The notes: generated by a model from the letters alone, not told the origin. A stretch of DNA of 17,811 nucleotides from Pseudomonadota bacterium (GCA_018660405.1 JABJKL010000126.1:1-17811), one strand, 5' to 3'. Positions 1-7,510 are shown, counted from the first letter of the stretch. Numbers and translations: made by a program.

Positions 1-810
1 ACTTGAACCATCGCCATAAACCATCTTAATTAACTTGCTACCGCGCCTGCGCGCAAGAATGGCCGGGCGACCCGCGGCGAGCGTTGGCTTGTGCACATAA
101 TATTCATCGGGGTTTACGGAGCCCTGCACCACACACTCCCCCAAACCCCACGATGAGGTAATAAATACAATCTCGTCAAAGCCGGTCTCGGTATCGACAG
201 AAAACAGTACACCACTGGCGCCGATATCGCTGCGCACCATTCGCTGTATACCGGCCGACAGGGCAACTTCAGAGTGTTTAAATCCTTGATGTACTCGATA
301 AGAGATAGCGCGGTCATTGTATAAAGAAGCGAACACTTGTTTAATTCGAAGCAACACATCATCAATACCAACAACATTCAGGAATGACTCCTGCTGACCG
401 GCAAATGAAGCTTCGGGCAAATCTTCTGCGGTAGCCGATGATCGTACGGCAAGCGATAGCTCGCCGCCGGTTTCTTCTATCATTTGACCGTAAGCACCAC
501 GCACCGCAATTTCTAATTCTTCCGGCAAGGAGGCGCCAATAACCCAATTGCGAATCTCTGCGCCTACGCTAGCCAGCGCTCTCACATCGGCAACATCCAG
601 TGAAGCCAATTTTTTATTAATCTTGTCCTTTAAGCCGCTTTGCTCCAAAAATAACCAAAAAGCGTCTGCCGTCGTTGCAAACCCGTTAGGCACCCCTATG
701 CCCGCAGAAGAGAGATTTTGGATCATCTCACCAAGCGAGGCATTTTTACCGCCAACAACGCCGACGTCGTTCATACCTACGTGGCTAAACCAAAGGACGT
801 AATCAGTCAT
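1..810 (-). CDS. ppsA: Phosphoenolpyruvate synthase (pyruvate, water dikinase), N-terminal part
   Basis: This gene makes PEP from pyruvate and ATP, the entry step of gluconeogenesis from C3 compounds, in the cytoplasm. Translation from the ATG at 810 is open for 270 codons and runs off the left edge, so the stop and the catalytic phosphohistidine domain lie outside the window. The start region reads MTDYVLWFSHVGMNDVG followed by GGKNASLGEMI, the conserved N-terminus of the PEP synthase ATP-binding domain. VPNGFATTADA, AVRSSATAEDLPEASFAGQQ and SSWGLGE follow at the family's usual spacing, with no frameshift. A Shine-Dalgarno-like AGGAA lies about 9 bases before the ATG. The gene is divergent from ppsR, whose product regulates this enzyme, and that arrangement supports both calls. 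Identification is essentially certain; only completeness is unknown. Confidence 0.97.
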   Translation of the reverse strand, partial: MTDYVLWFSHVGMNDVGVVGGKNASLGEMIQNLSSAGIGVPNGFATTADAFWLFLEQSGLKDKINKKLASLDVADVRALASVGAEIRNWVIGASLPEELEIAVRGAYGQMIEETGGELSLAVRSSATAEDLPEASFAGQQESFLNVVGIDDVLLRIKQVFASLYNDRAISYRVHQGFKHSEVALSAGIQRMVRSDIGASGVLFSVDTETGFDEIVFITSSWGLGECVVQGSVNPDEYYVHKPTLAAGRPAILARRRGSKLIKMVYGDGSS

Positions 811-972
811 GGAAAGGTTCCTGAAGAAATAATTCAATGCAGCGCGGGGTTGCTCATTTTAATGACGCATCGCCCGACCACAAGCTTAATTTTCACTTAA
901 CAAGATAATTAGGTGCAAAGAGCCTTAACTCGCTACAATTCAAACTCAATAACAATTTCTGATCTACCTACT
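811..972. promoter_or_regulatory. Divergent ppsA/ppsR intergenic promoter region
   Basis: These 162 bases must hold both promoters. On the minus strand a possible pair TTGTGG, 16 bases, TAAAAT precedes ppsA. On the plus strand a possible -10 TACAAT lies at 934-939, without a good -35. These are weak visual matches. No clear operator palindrome is visible. Confidence 0.35.
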
Positions 973-1791
973 ATGACTAAAAGATTCGTTTTCGTTATTT
1001 CCGACCGAACCGGCATCACAGCTGAAGCGCTCGGCCACAGCTTGTTGAGCCAATTCCCGAGCGTGGACTTTAAAACCGAAACCCTGCCTTTCGTGGACAA
1101 CGAGCTTAAAGCCAACAAGGTGGCCGAGCAAATAAATCAGATAATCAAGGAAAAAGGTAGCGCACCGCTTATTTTCGCGACCATAGTCGATGATGATATC
1201 CGCAAAATTATTGCTGATTGCGACGCCGTGTTCTTTGATCTTTTTGATACATTTATCGGCCCATTGGAAGCCGCCCTGGGCATTGACTCCTCGCACTCAG
1301 TTGGGCAATCGCATGGAGTAACCGACTTAAATGAGTACTCCTCTCGCATCAGCGCAGTGAATTATTCAATGGCTACTGATGACGGTGTGGAGGTCGATCA
1401 CTACCAATCCGCCGATATTATCGCGATCGGCGTATCTCGCACAGGTAAAACACCTACCTGTTTATACCTTTCACTGCACTACGGCCTGTTTGCAGCAAAC
1501 TACCCATTGATCGAAGATGATCTTAAATCTGGCAAGCTGCCAGACTCACTCGCCGCACATCAAGACAAACTGTTTGGCCTAACGATCGAGCCTTTTCGAT
1601 TGCAACAAATCCGCCAGGAACGCTATAACCGCGATAGTTACGCCAGCGCCAAACAATGCCAATGGGAAGTGGCACAAGCCGAAGCGCTATATAGAAAATA
1701 TAAGCTGCCGTTTATAAACACGACGCAGATGAGTATTGAGGAAATTGGCACAACCATCATGCATAAGGCTGGATTGAAGCGAAAAATTTAG
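973..1791 (+). CDS. ppsR: PEP synthase regulatory protein (bifunctional kinase/pyrophosphorylase, DUF299 family)
   Basis: Proteins of this family inactivate PEP synthase by ADP-dependent threonine phosphorylation and reactivate it by phosphate-dependent dephosphorylation. The protein has 272 residues, the normal length. It opens with MTKRFVFVISDRTGITAEAL, matching the family N-terminus, and carries the P-loop GVSRTGKT at residues 153-160 followed by PTCLYLSLHYG and AANYPLI. The ATG at 973 was chosen because the reading frame extended upstream (to about 913) adds 20 residues that do not resemble the family. No strong ribosome binding site is visible before it. The gene is divergent from ppsA, its substrate enzyme, and convergent with fcl, 59 bases away. 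Homologues that act on PPDK instead exist elsewhere, but the ppsA neighbour points to PEP synthase. Confidence 0.94.
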   Translation: MTKRFVFVISDRTGITAEALGHSLLSQFPSVDFKTETLPFVDNELKANKVAEQINQIIKEKGSAPLIFATIVDDDIRKIIADCDAVFFDLFDTFIGPLEAALGIDSSHSVGQSHGVTDLNEYSSRISAVNYSMATDDGVEVDHYQSADIIAIGVSRTGKTPTCLYLSLHYGLFAANYPLIEDDLKSGKLPDSLAAHQDKLFGLTIEPFRLQQIRQERYNRDSYASAKQCQWEVAQAEALYRKYKLPFINTTQMSIEEIGTTIMHKAGLKRKI

Positions 1792-1850
1792 TGTAGTGTA
1801 TTAAACAGCTTACTTTCCTTTTACTCGAAATATTCGAGAAATTCCATTGC

Positions 1851-2837
1851 TTATACAACTCGAACGGACGCTTGTTGCTGATACCACTGATAGGTTCGAG
1901 CCAAACCCTGTTCCAGAGAAATAGCCGCTTGCCAACCTAATTGCGTCAATTTGGATACGTCGAGCAGTTTACGGGGTGCGCCATCGGGCTTACTCGCATC
2001 AAAAACGACTTGCCCTTGATAGCCAACGACATTCGAAATTATCTTTGCAAGCTGCGCTATAGATACATCAACACCCGCTCCGATATTTATATGAGCGTTC
2101 ATTTGATCCACACTCTTGTCGTGCACACTTTTTGGTAAGTTCATAACGAATACCGCTGCAGTAGCGAGATCATCTACATTAATGAACTCACGCCTTGGCT
2201 TACCACTGCCCCACACCGTGACCGTTGACTGATTATCCACTTTAGCTTGATGAAACCGACTCATAAGCGCGGCAACAACATGTGAGTTTTCAGGATGAAA
2301 ATTATCGCCAATGCCATAAACGTTGGTCGGCATCGCACTACGAAAATCGGTACCATATTGCCGGTTATACGACTCACACATTTTTATGCCCGCTATTTTT
2401 GCCACCGCATAGGGTTCATTGGTCGGTTCCAAAGGGCCAGATAGCAATGCTGTTTCCTGCATAGGTTGTTCCGCCAATCGGGGGTAGATGCATGAAGACC
2501 CTAAAAATAATAATTTTTGCGTACGCGAAACATAGGCCTGGTGAATAATGTTCGTCTGAATAACCAGGTTTTGATAAATAAAATCTGCCGGGTAGGTATT
2601 ATTTGAAAGAATCCCCCCAACCTTGGCAGCTGCCAGATAAACCTGGTCTGGCTTTTCAGACTGAAAAAAATCGGCTACCGCCTGCTGATTCGTGAGATCT
2701 AATTCTGCACGGCTACGCGTAACCAATTGGATTGAACCGTTTTGACCTAAACTATTGGCCTCGAGAAAACGCTGAATAGCCGAGCCAACCATACCATTGT
2801 GGCCCGCAATGAATATCTTTTCAGGATTAGCCGACAT
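1851..2837 (-). CDS. fcl: GDP-L-fucose synthase
   Basis: This NADPH-dependent epimerase/reductase converts GDP-4-keto-6-deoxy-D-mannose to GDP-L-fucose, acting directly after Gmd. The protein has 328 residues counted from the ATG at 2837, the family's size. Visible features are the Rossmann motif GHNGMVGSA near the N-terminus, the nearly invariant stretches YLAAAKVGGI and NNTYPADFIYQN, then LGSSCIYP, and the catalytic Y-x3-K in YAVAKIAG (about residues 143 and 147). A TTG two codons further upstream is less likely than the ATG, which begins MSANPEKIFIAGH. The gene lies 48 bases after gmd and is probably co-transcribed with it. It is the last gene of the minus-strand sugar block. A short inverted repeat at 1824-1838 lies beyond its stop but has no U-tract. 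Confidence 0.95.
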   Translation of the reverse strand: MSANPEKIFIAGHNGMVGSAIQRFLEANSLGQNGSIQLVTRSRAELDLTNQQAVADFFQSEKPDQVYLAAAKVGGILSNNTYPADFIYQNLVIQTNIIHQAYVSRTQKLLFLGSSCIYPRLAEQPMQETALLSGPLEPTNEPYAVAKIAGIKMCESYNRQYGTDFRSAMPTNVYGIGDNFHPENSHVVAALMSRFHQAKVDNQSTVTVWGSGKPRREFINVDDLATAAVFVMNLPKSVHDKSVDQMNAHINIGAGVDVSIAQLAKIISNVVGYQGQVVFDASKPDGAPRKLLDVSKLTQLGWQAAISLEQGLARTYQWYQQQASVRVV

Positions 2838-2885
2838 ACACAATTATGCTTTTCTTAGCACACCGCTCACGCCCATTTCACAACT

Positions 2886-4007
2886 CTATTCACGATTGCG
2901 ACTCACGGCAAAACCCTCTCTTTTTAGAAGCGCGTGGCGTTTGGCCTGATCGAGATCGTGGGCAACCATTTCTTTGATCATCTCTTCTATACTGATCTCA
3001 GGTTCCCAACCCAACTTCTGTTTCGCTTTTCCAGGATCACCGAGCAAAGATTCCACCTCAGCCGGGCGAAAATATCGGGGATCAACTTTCACGATCTCCT
3101 GCCCTTTGCGAACATGATCTGTTGCTTCTCCAACCACATCCCCGACAATACCCACTTCGTTGACACCTTCACCGCTCCAGCTAAGCGATAGGCCTATGCA
3201 TTGAGCGGCCATTTCTATGAGCTGACGCACCGAATATTGCTCACCAGTGGCTATAACAAAATCTTCGGGTTGCTCTTGCTGGAGCATCAGCCATTGCATA
3301 CGCACATAATCCTTCGCGTGCCCCCAATCACGCAATGCGCTTAGATTACCCATGTAAATACACGATTCAAACCCTTGCACGATATTAGCCAAGCCACGAG
3401 TTATTTTTCGCGACACAAAGGTTTCACCGCGGCGCTCAGACTCATGATTAAACAAAATGCCGTTACAGGCATACATTCCGTAAGCTTCGCGATAATTAAC
3501 CGTTATCCAGTAGGCATATAATTTTGCCACCGCATAGGGCGAACGCGGGTAAAAAGGTGTTGTTTCGGATTGCGGAGTTTCCTGAACAAGACCGTAAAGC
3601 TCAGATGTAGAGGCCTGATAGAAACGAGTTTTTTTCTCGAGTTTGAGAAACCTGATCGCCTCCAACATTCGCAATGCACCTAATGCGTCGGTGTCAGCCG
3701 TATATTCCGGGGACTCAAACGAAACCGCAACGTGAGATTGCGCACCTAAATTGTATACCTCATCAGGTTCAATCTCGCTAATAATACGCGTGAGATTAGA
3801 ACTATCGGTCAAATCCCCATAATGCAGAACGAAATCTCGACTGGAAATATGCGGATCCTGATAAATATGGTCGACACGCTCGGTATTAAACGAAGAAGCT
3901 CGTCGTTTAATACCATGAACCTCATAGTCTTTTTCGAGTAGAAATTCTGCCAAATAAGAACCATCTTGGCCTGTTATCCCGGTAATCAATGCAGTTCTGC
4001 TGGCCAT
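2886..4007 (-). CDS. gmd: GDP-mannose 4,6-dehydratase
   Basis: This enzyme dehydrates GDP-D-mannose to GDP-4-keto-6-deoxy-D-mannose, the precursor of GDP-L-fucose and related deoxysugars. The protein has 373 residues, equal to the usual length. The NADP-binding motif GITGQDG is at residues 10-16. Family signatures HGIKRRASSFNTERVDHIY and STSELYG (T134 and E136) are present, as is the catalytic Y158-x3-K162 in SPYAVAKLYAYW. FNHESERRGETFVSRKIT is also present, the segment that in characterised Gmd takes part in NADP binding and oligomer contacts. The start is the ATG at 4007. It is followed closely by fcl. Upstream, 131 bases separate it from the capD-like gene, so a separate promoter is possible. 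Confidence 0.96.
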   Translation of the reverse strand: MASRTALITGITGQDGSYLAEFLLEKDYEVHGIKRRASSFNTERVDHIYQDPHISSRDFVLHYGDLTDSSNLTRIISEIEPDEVYNLGAQSHVAVSFESPEYTADTDALGALRMLEAIRFLKLEKKTRFYQASTSELYGLVQETPQSETTPFYPRSPYAVAKLYAYWITVNYREAYGMYACNGILFNHESERRGETFVSRKITRGLANIVQGFESCIYMGNLSALRDWGHAKDYVRMQWLMLQQEQPEDFVIATGEQYSVRQLIEMAAQCIGLSLSWSGEGVNEVGIVGDVVGEATDHVRKGQEIVKVDPRYFRPAEVESLLGDPGKAKQKLGWEPEISIEEMIKEMVAHDLDQAKRHALLKREGFAVSRNRE

Positions 4008-4138
4008 ATTCCGTCAAGCAAATTCTAAGACTTAAAAAATAGTGAGACGAATTCTCGCATTAGCTTATTACCAGATCAATCTTTCCGCAGGCAATTGGGC
4101 TAATCTTGTAAGTTCGCTAACTCGTCACACCCCGTTAT

Positions 4139-6010
4139 TTAATGATTTTGCGCCGATCCACCTTCATGAGAATATTCCGGTACCAACTTGCACAACACTC
4201 CACGCAACCGACTTGACTCTGCAGCGCTAACTTGCTCTATAAGCACATCCACATCTTCCCGAACTTTGCCTGCTTTAATATTCCTGTTAGCCGCGAGCAA
4301 CAGTTTCTCATAATCGGTATCGGTCAACACTTCATCGGCATAAAACAACTCTTCCTCAAGCTTTTCACCAAGCCGCAAACCGGTGAAGGTAATTTCTACA
4401 TCCACACCCGGCGTCTTACCATGTAGCTTAATCAACTGCTCGGCCAAATAAGCCACATTAACGGGTTCGCCCATATCCAACACATAAATGCGGCCGTCTT
4501 CACCCACCACGTTGGCTTGCAGTATCAATTGGCAAGCCTCAGTAATAGTCATGAAGTAGCGCGTCATATCCGGGTCGGTAACGGTTACCGGCCCACCCTT
4601 TTCAATCTGTTTAACAAATTTGGGCACAACACTGCCGGCGCTACCCAATACGTTACCAAACCGAACAGTGAGTATGCGCGTTTTGGTTTGCTCAGCCACC
4701 GCCTGGCAATACATCTCGGCAGCCCTTTTACAGGCTCCCATCAAGCTGGAAGGGTTTACCGCTTTATCGGTTGATATCAGCAAAAACGACTCTGCACCAG
4801 CATCAATTGCTGCATCTACAATATACTTGGTGCCAACAATATTATTTTTGATGGCCTCACGTACTTGTCCCTCCAATAAGGGCACGTGTTTGTATGCAGC
4901 GGCATGAAACACAGCGTCGGGCGAGTATTTATCAAACACCTGGATGACCAAAACAGCGTCGCATATATCACCTAACACGCAACGTAATTCAAGCTCTGAA
5001 AAATTCTCAGCCAGTTCTTCTTGAATGGCATAAAGGTTGTATTCACTTTGTTCGAACAACACCAATTCTTTTGGGCGAACCGCCGCTATTTGACGGCATA
5101 ACTCAGATCCGATCGAACCACCTGCGCCAGTAATCAAAACGACCTTGGTCTCGATATTATGACTAATGCTTTGCCAATCCAAATCAACGGGATCTCTGCC
5201 AAGAAGATCTTCAATGCGCACATTACGCAGGTCGGTTATGCTAACTTTACCCGTCAGGAGCTCATGCACACCCGGCAACGTGCGGTACGCCACTTTGGCA
5301 TCACCACATAAATCAACAATGCGTTGCATCTGTTCATCTGACGCACTGGGAACCGCAATCAATACCAAATCTATCGCCCAACGATCAACCAGCGCCCCGA
5401 TACCCACGATATCACTGGCGACAGGAACACGGCGAATGCTATTTCCTATTTTGGATTCGTCATCGTCGACAAACGCAACGACATTGTACCGTTCGGGAAA
5501 GTTTCTTCGCAGGTCACGCTCGAGTTGCTCGCCAGCTGAACCCGCTCCGACGATGAGCACTTTTTTACCGGCGGTTCGACTGGCGAAGTGCTGGTCTTTT
5601 AGCAGGCGATAACCCATCCTGAAACTGGCCATCGCCACGGCTAATATCATCCCGTATAACACAAACACTGATCGCGGTATTTGCTCCAGGCGGACCACCA
5701 AAAATAACGCCAGCGCAACCAATAAAACTCCAAAAAAAACGGACTTAATCAGTAAAGAAAGGTCGGGCAGCGATACGAATCGCCACTCACTCCGATGCAC
5801 GCCAAACCACACGTAAGAACACAATTGCATGCCTATAACCAAGGGCAGTACGTTAATTGCTTGCGCCAGAAAGAGCTCGGGGATTTCTGCCATGTTGTAA
5901 CGCAACCAGTAACCGAGAAACCAGGCCACAGGAATCAGCAGGGTATCGATTAATACAACCCGCCACCGAAAAGGCAGGGTTCGCAAATTGTTTAGAAGGT
6001 TCTCGAACAC
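4139..6010 (-). CDS. Membrane-bound nucleoside-diphosphate sugar 4,6-dehydratase (CapD/WbpM/FlaA1-like)
   Basis: The protein has 623 residues, the size of the large WbpM/CapD class. Residues about 15-130 contain four hydrophobic segments that anchor it in the inner membrane. A first Rossmann-like domain has GAGSAG at 155-160. The catalytic dehydratase domain starts with LITGAGGSIGSE at about 292-303 and continues with FHAAAYKHVP (368-377), STDKAVNP (413-420) and an M-x3-K motif (M424, K428) where short-chain dehydrogenases normally have Y-x3-K. That replacement is typical of large WbpM-like proteins. The expected substrate is UDP-GlcNAc, or a related UDP-HexNAc, giving a 4-keto-6-deoxy intermediate for FucNAc, QuiNAc or similar sugars. 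The start is GTG at 6010; an in-frame stop at 6017-6019 excludes a longer protein. The divergent neighbour is a WbpL-like transferase, the functional partner in Pseudomonas O-antigen loci. Confidence 0.92.
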   Translation of the reverse strand: MFENLLNNLRTLPFRWRVVLIDTLLIPVAWFLGYWLRYNMAEIPELFLAQAINVLPLVIGMQLCSYVWFGVHRSEWRFVSLPDLSLLIKSVFFGVLLVALALFLVVRLEQIPRSVFVLYGMILAVAMASFRMGYRLLKDQHFASRTAGKKVLIVGAGSAGEQLERDLRRNFPERYNVVAFVDDDESKIGNSIRRVPVASDIVGIGALVDRWAIDLVLIAVPSASDEQMQRIVDLCGDAKVAYRTLPGVHELLTGKVSITDLRNVRIEDLLGRDPVDLDWQSISHNIETKVVLITGAGGSIGSELCRQIAAVRPKELVLFEQSEYNLYAIQEELAENFSELELRCVLGDICDAVLVIQVFDKYSPDAVFHAAAYKHVPLLEGQVREAIKNNIVGTKYIVDAAIDAGAESFLLISTDKAVNPSSLMGACKRAAEMYCQAVAEQTKTRILTVRFGNVLGSAGSVVPKFVKQIEKGGPVTVTDPDMTRYFMTITEACQLILQANVVGEDGRIYVLDMGEPVNVAYLAEQLIKLHGKTPGVDVEITFTGLRLGEKLEEELFYADEVLTDTDYEKLLLAANRNIKAGKVREDVDVLIEQVSAAESSRLRGVLCKLVPEYSHEGGSAQNH

Positions 6011-6213
6011 GTCGGGTTATTTATTGTCTTGTATACCTTAATTGCGACCTGAGTTGCGACCTGATTAAAACATCAGATTAATACTGGGTTTGCTGAGCAG
6101 GTTACAGAATTCGGCTAGAAATTTACACGAGATAATTGACTAGATTATACAGGGAGATTGCCTTGGAGCTAGGTCGATGCGATAGTTCGACCATTATATT
6201 CCCTCTATTAGTC
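6011..6213. promoter_or_regulatory. Divergent promoter region of the polysaccharide genes
   Basis: The region separates the capD-like gene from the divergent glycosyltransferase. On plus, TTTACA (6122-6127), 18 bases and TATACA (6146-6151) form a reasonable sigma-70 promoter, predicting a start near 6158. An 11-base direct repeat TTGCGACCTGA occurs at 6042-6052 and 6054-6064. It lies just upstream of a possible minus-strand -10 (TATACA) for the capD-like gene, so it could be a regulator site. This was judged by eye only. Confidence 0.4.
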
Positions 6214-7197
6214 ATGCAACAAATACTCAACCCTTATCTGATTTTTCTGCTGCACGTGATCATCTCAAGCTCACTTACCTACTGGGCGCTATGGAAGCGC
6301 TTTTCGCTGGATGCTGCAAATGAACGCTCATCACATACCGGCAGCATTCCAAGCGCGGGTGGCGTGGGTATCGTCGTTAGCATAATTACCGGATTAGTTT
6401 ACTTAATGCCCAATTATTGGCCGCTAATAATTGGGCTAGTGATTATCGCCGGGGTATCGGTAGTAGACGATATTCGCTCAAGTAGTAAGCGACTGCGAAT
6501 ATCTTTTCAATTTGCGGCTGCGCTGCTAATCGCGTCTTTTGCGGAACCATTATTGGATAAAAGTACGGTCGTGTGGCTACACACGCTGGTCGCCATTGTG
6601 TGGATGGTAGGGTTAAGCAACGCATTTAACTTCATGGACGGCCTCGATGGGTTTGCGGGTAGTACAGCCCTTATCGCTAGCGTCTTTTTAGCAATCATCG
6701 GCAATATTTTACAATTCGATTCAGCTTTTTGGCTAGGCACCGTAATGGCCGCCTCCAATATTGGGTTTTTAATATTCAACTGGCCGCCAGCCAAAGTTTT
6801 TATGGGTGATGTGGGTAGTGCTTCTCTGGGCTTCATATTCGCAGCTACGGCCGTTTTGTTCGTACCGACGATGCCGTGGTGGGTAATTCCAATGCTACTG
6901 CTGCATTTTATTATCGATACCTCATTCACTATGATTCGCCGATTGCTGGCAGGGGAAAATATTACGCAGGCTCACCGCTCGCACATATATCAACTGCTTA
7001 ATCGATCAGGTTGGTCGCATACTCAACTGAGCATGCTAACGATAATGCTGAGTATTCTGCAAGGCGCTGCTGCCGTTATAATTCTGTTGTTGGAACAAAC
7101 ACAGCAGATGGTAGTTCTGGCGAGTTTTGTTTTGGTCTATCTAATCACGGCCTTTTTTGTTTTCAACGGTGCGAAACGCCGGGGGCTACTTGATTGA
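6214..7197 (+). CDS. Polyprenyl-phosphate sugar-1-phosphate transferase (glycosyltransferase family 4, WbpL/WecA-like)
   Basis: This integral membrane enzyme moves a HexNAc-1-phosphate from a UDP-sugar onto undecaprenyl phosphate, the first step of O-antigen or capsule repeat-unit assembly. The protein has 327 residues and about ten hydrophobic segments. Family motifs are the Asp pair in VVDDIRSSSKRLR (D85, D86), NAFNFMDGLDG (N139, D142, D145), FMGDVGSASLG (D199) and the loop HRSHIYQ (254-260), which is typical of the WbpL/WbcO branch. The ATG at 6214 was chosen although no clear ribosome binding site precedes it. A TTG at 6163 has a GGGAG six bases upstream, but the promoter inferred at 6122-6151 would start transcription too close for it to be used. 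The sugar is unproven; the adjacent capD-like gene suggests a 6-deoxy-HexNAc. Confidence 0.9.
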   Translation: MQQILNPYLIFLLHVIISSSLTYWALWKRFSLDAANERSSHTGSIPSAGGVGIVVSIITGLVYLMPNYWPLIIGLVIIAGVSVVDDIRSSSKRLRISFQFAAALLIASFAEPLLDKSTVVWLHTLVAIVWMVGLSNAFNFMDGLDGFAGSTALIASVFLAIIGNILQFDSAFWLGTVMAASNIGFLIFNWPPAKVFMGDVGSASLGFIFAATAVLFVPTMPWWVIPMLLLHFIIDTSFTMIRRLLAGENITQAHRSHIYQLLNRSGWSHTQLSMLTIMLSILQGAAAVIILLLEQTQQMVVLASFVLVYLITAFFVFNGAKRRGLLD

Positions 7198-7208
7198 ATT
7201 CCCGTTGC

Positions 7209-7248
7209 AAAAAAATGCCTGGCGCACAATCCATTGCCCGCCAGGCAT
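7209..7248 (-). terminator. Strong intrinsic terminator on the minus strand
   Basis: A perfect 10-base-pair stem (ATGCCTGGCG at 7215-7224 and CGCCAGGCAT at 7239-7248) with a 14-base loop is followed on the minus strand by seven U residues (A run at 7209-7215). On plus it has no U-tract, so it is directional. The gene to its left (6214-7197) is on plus and prfC to its right is on plus. It therefore marks the 3' end of an otherwise unannotated minus-strand transcript that starts between 7249 and 7561. Confidence 0.85.
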
Positions 7249-7261
7249 CGATTCGGAACCG

Positions 7262-7435
7262 TCACTTAAAAGCTGATGGTCCCACTACAGGCTTGACTGA
7301 ATCCGGAGCTTCACTCCGCCGAATCATCCTTGATTCAAAATTCATCCTCACCTGCTGTCTGGTTGACTCATCCTTAACCTTGGAAGAGCGACCTGACAAG
7401 TGCATCTTAGGAGTTACCGTAAGTGCTGTCTTCAC
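7262..7435 (-). CDS. Possible small protein of 57 (or 47) residues, unrecognised
   Basis: An uninterrupted reading frame from GTG at 7435 (or ATG at 7405) to TGA at 7262-7264 ends 13 bases before the strong minus-strand terminator stem. The product begins MKTALTVTPKMHLSGRSSK and ends SVKPVVGPSAFK. It is basic and hydrophilic, without membrane segments, and I recognise no family. Against it: no clear ribosome binding site, several codons that look unusual here (AGA, AGG twice, CGG twice), and overlap with the clustered GGA motifs that better suit a regulatory RNA. Its placement just before a terminator is the only real support. A dual-function RNA is also possible. Confidence 0.2.
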   Translation of the reverse strand: MKTALTVTPKMHLSGRSSKVKDESTRQQVRMNFESRMIRRSEAPDSVKPVVGPSAFK

Positions 7436-7474
7436 CCGCCCGGGTGAAATTTGTGAATTACTAAAAATAATATA

Positions 7475-7495
7475 AGCGAATTATCGATATTCGCT
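7475..7495. promoter_or_regulatory. Palindromic operator candidate between prfC and the minus-strand transcript
   Basis: Half-sites AGCGAAT (7475-7481) and ATTCGCT (7489-7495) are perfect inverted copies around a 7-base centre containing ATCGAT. The element sits directly upstream of a possible minus-strand -10 (TATATT, 7474-7469) and over the expected -35 of the plus promoter whose -10 is at 7505-7510. A dimeric regulator bound here could influence both directions. I do not recognise the motif as a known regulator site. Confidence 0.35.
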
Positions 7496-7504
7496 GCTTT
7501 CGAC

Positions 7505-7510
7505 TATAAT
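7505..7510 (+). promoter_or_regulatory. -10 box of probable prfC promoter
   Basis: A consensus TATAAT lies 51 bases before the prfC ATG; the -35 region (about 7481-7487, TTATCGA) is poor and overlaps the palindrome at 7475-7495. Transcription would start near 7517. The short leader contains a perfect 10-base palindrome CAACTAGTTG at 7518-7527. Confidence 0.5.

Larger units (their letters stand above)
7209..7462 (-). ncRNA. Candidate CsrA/RsmA-sequestering small RNA (CsrB/RsmZ-like)
   Basis: The minus strand from a possible -10 TATATT (7469-7474) to the terminator at 7209 would give an RNA of about 250 nt. In it AGGATGA occurs three times within about 50 nt (GGA cores near 7373, 7347 and 7329). 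The third is held in a perfect 6-base-pair hairpin with an AGGA loop (GAATCA-AGGA-TGATTC, 7336-7321), exactly how CsrB/RsmZ-type RNAs present GGA to CsrA/RsmA. Further GGA triplets lie at 7317-7315, 7304-7302, 7282-7280 and in the terminator loop. A stable 5' hairpin (TTCACCC/GGGTGAA, 7448-7431) fits the same RNA. No GacA-type upstream box (TGTAAG-N6-CTTACA) is visible, and total GGA density outside the cluster is modest, so the class assignment is inference. That a transcript exists is better supported than its class. It could instead encode a small protein (see 7262-7435). Confidence 0.45.

Noticed and set aside
913..972. 20-residue extension of PpsR
   Set aside because: The family N-terminus begins at the ATG at 973; the extra residues do not match and lie in the promoter region.
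1824..1838. CTCGAA-ATA-TTCGAG inverted repeat between ppsR and fcl
   Set aside because: The stem is only 6 base pairs, AT-rich, and without a U-tract on either strand, so it is not reported as a terminator.
5166..5612. 148-codon plus-strand frame
   Set aside because: It lies wholly antisense within the well-supported CapD/WbpM-like gene; its serine- and arginine-rich composition is a codon-shadow effect.
7194..7475. Plus-strand frame of 93 codons after the glycosyltransferase
   Set aside because: It starts at a TTG overlapping the previous stop, runs through the terminator stem, has no ribosome binding site and no family resemblance. It is the antisense of the putative small RNA.
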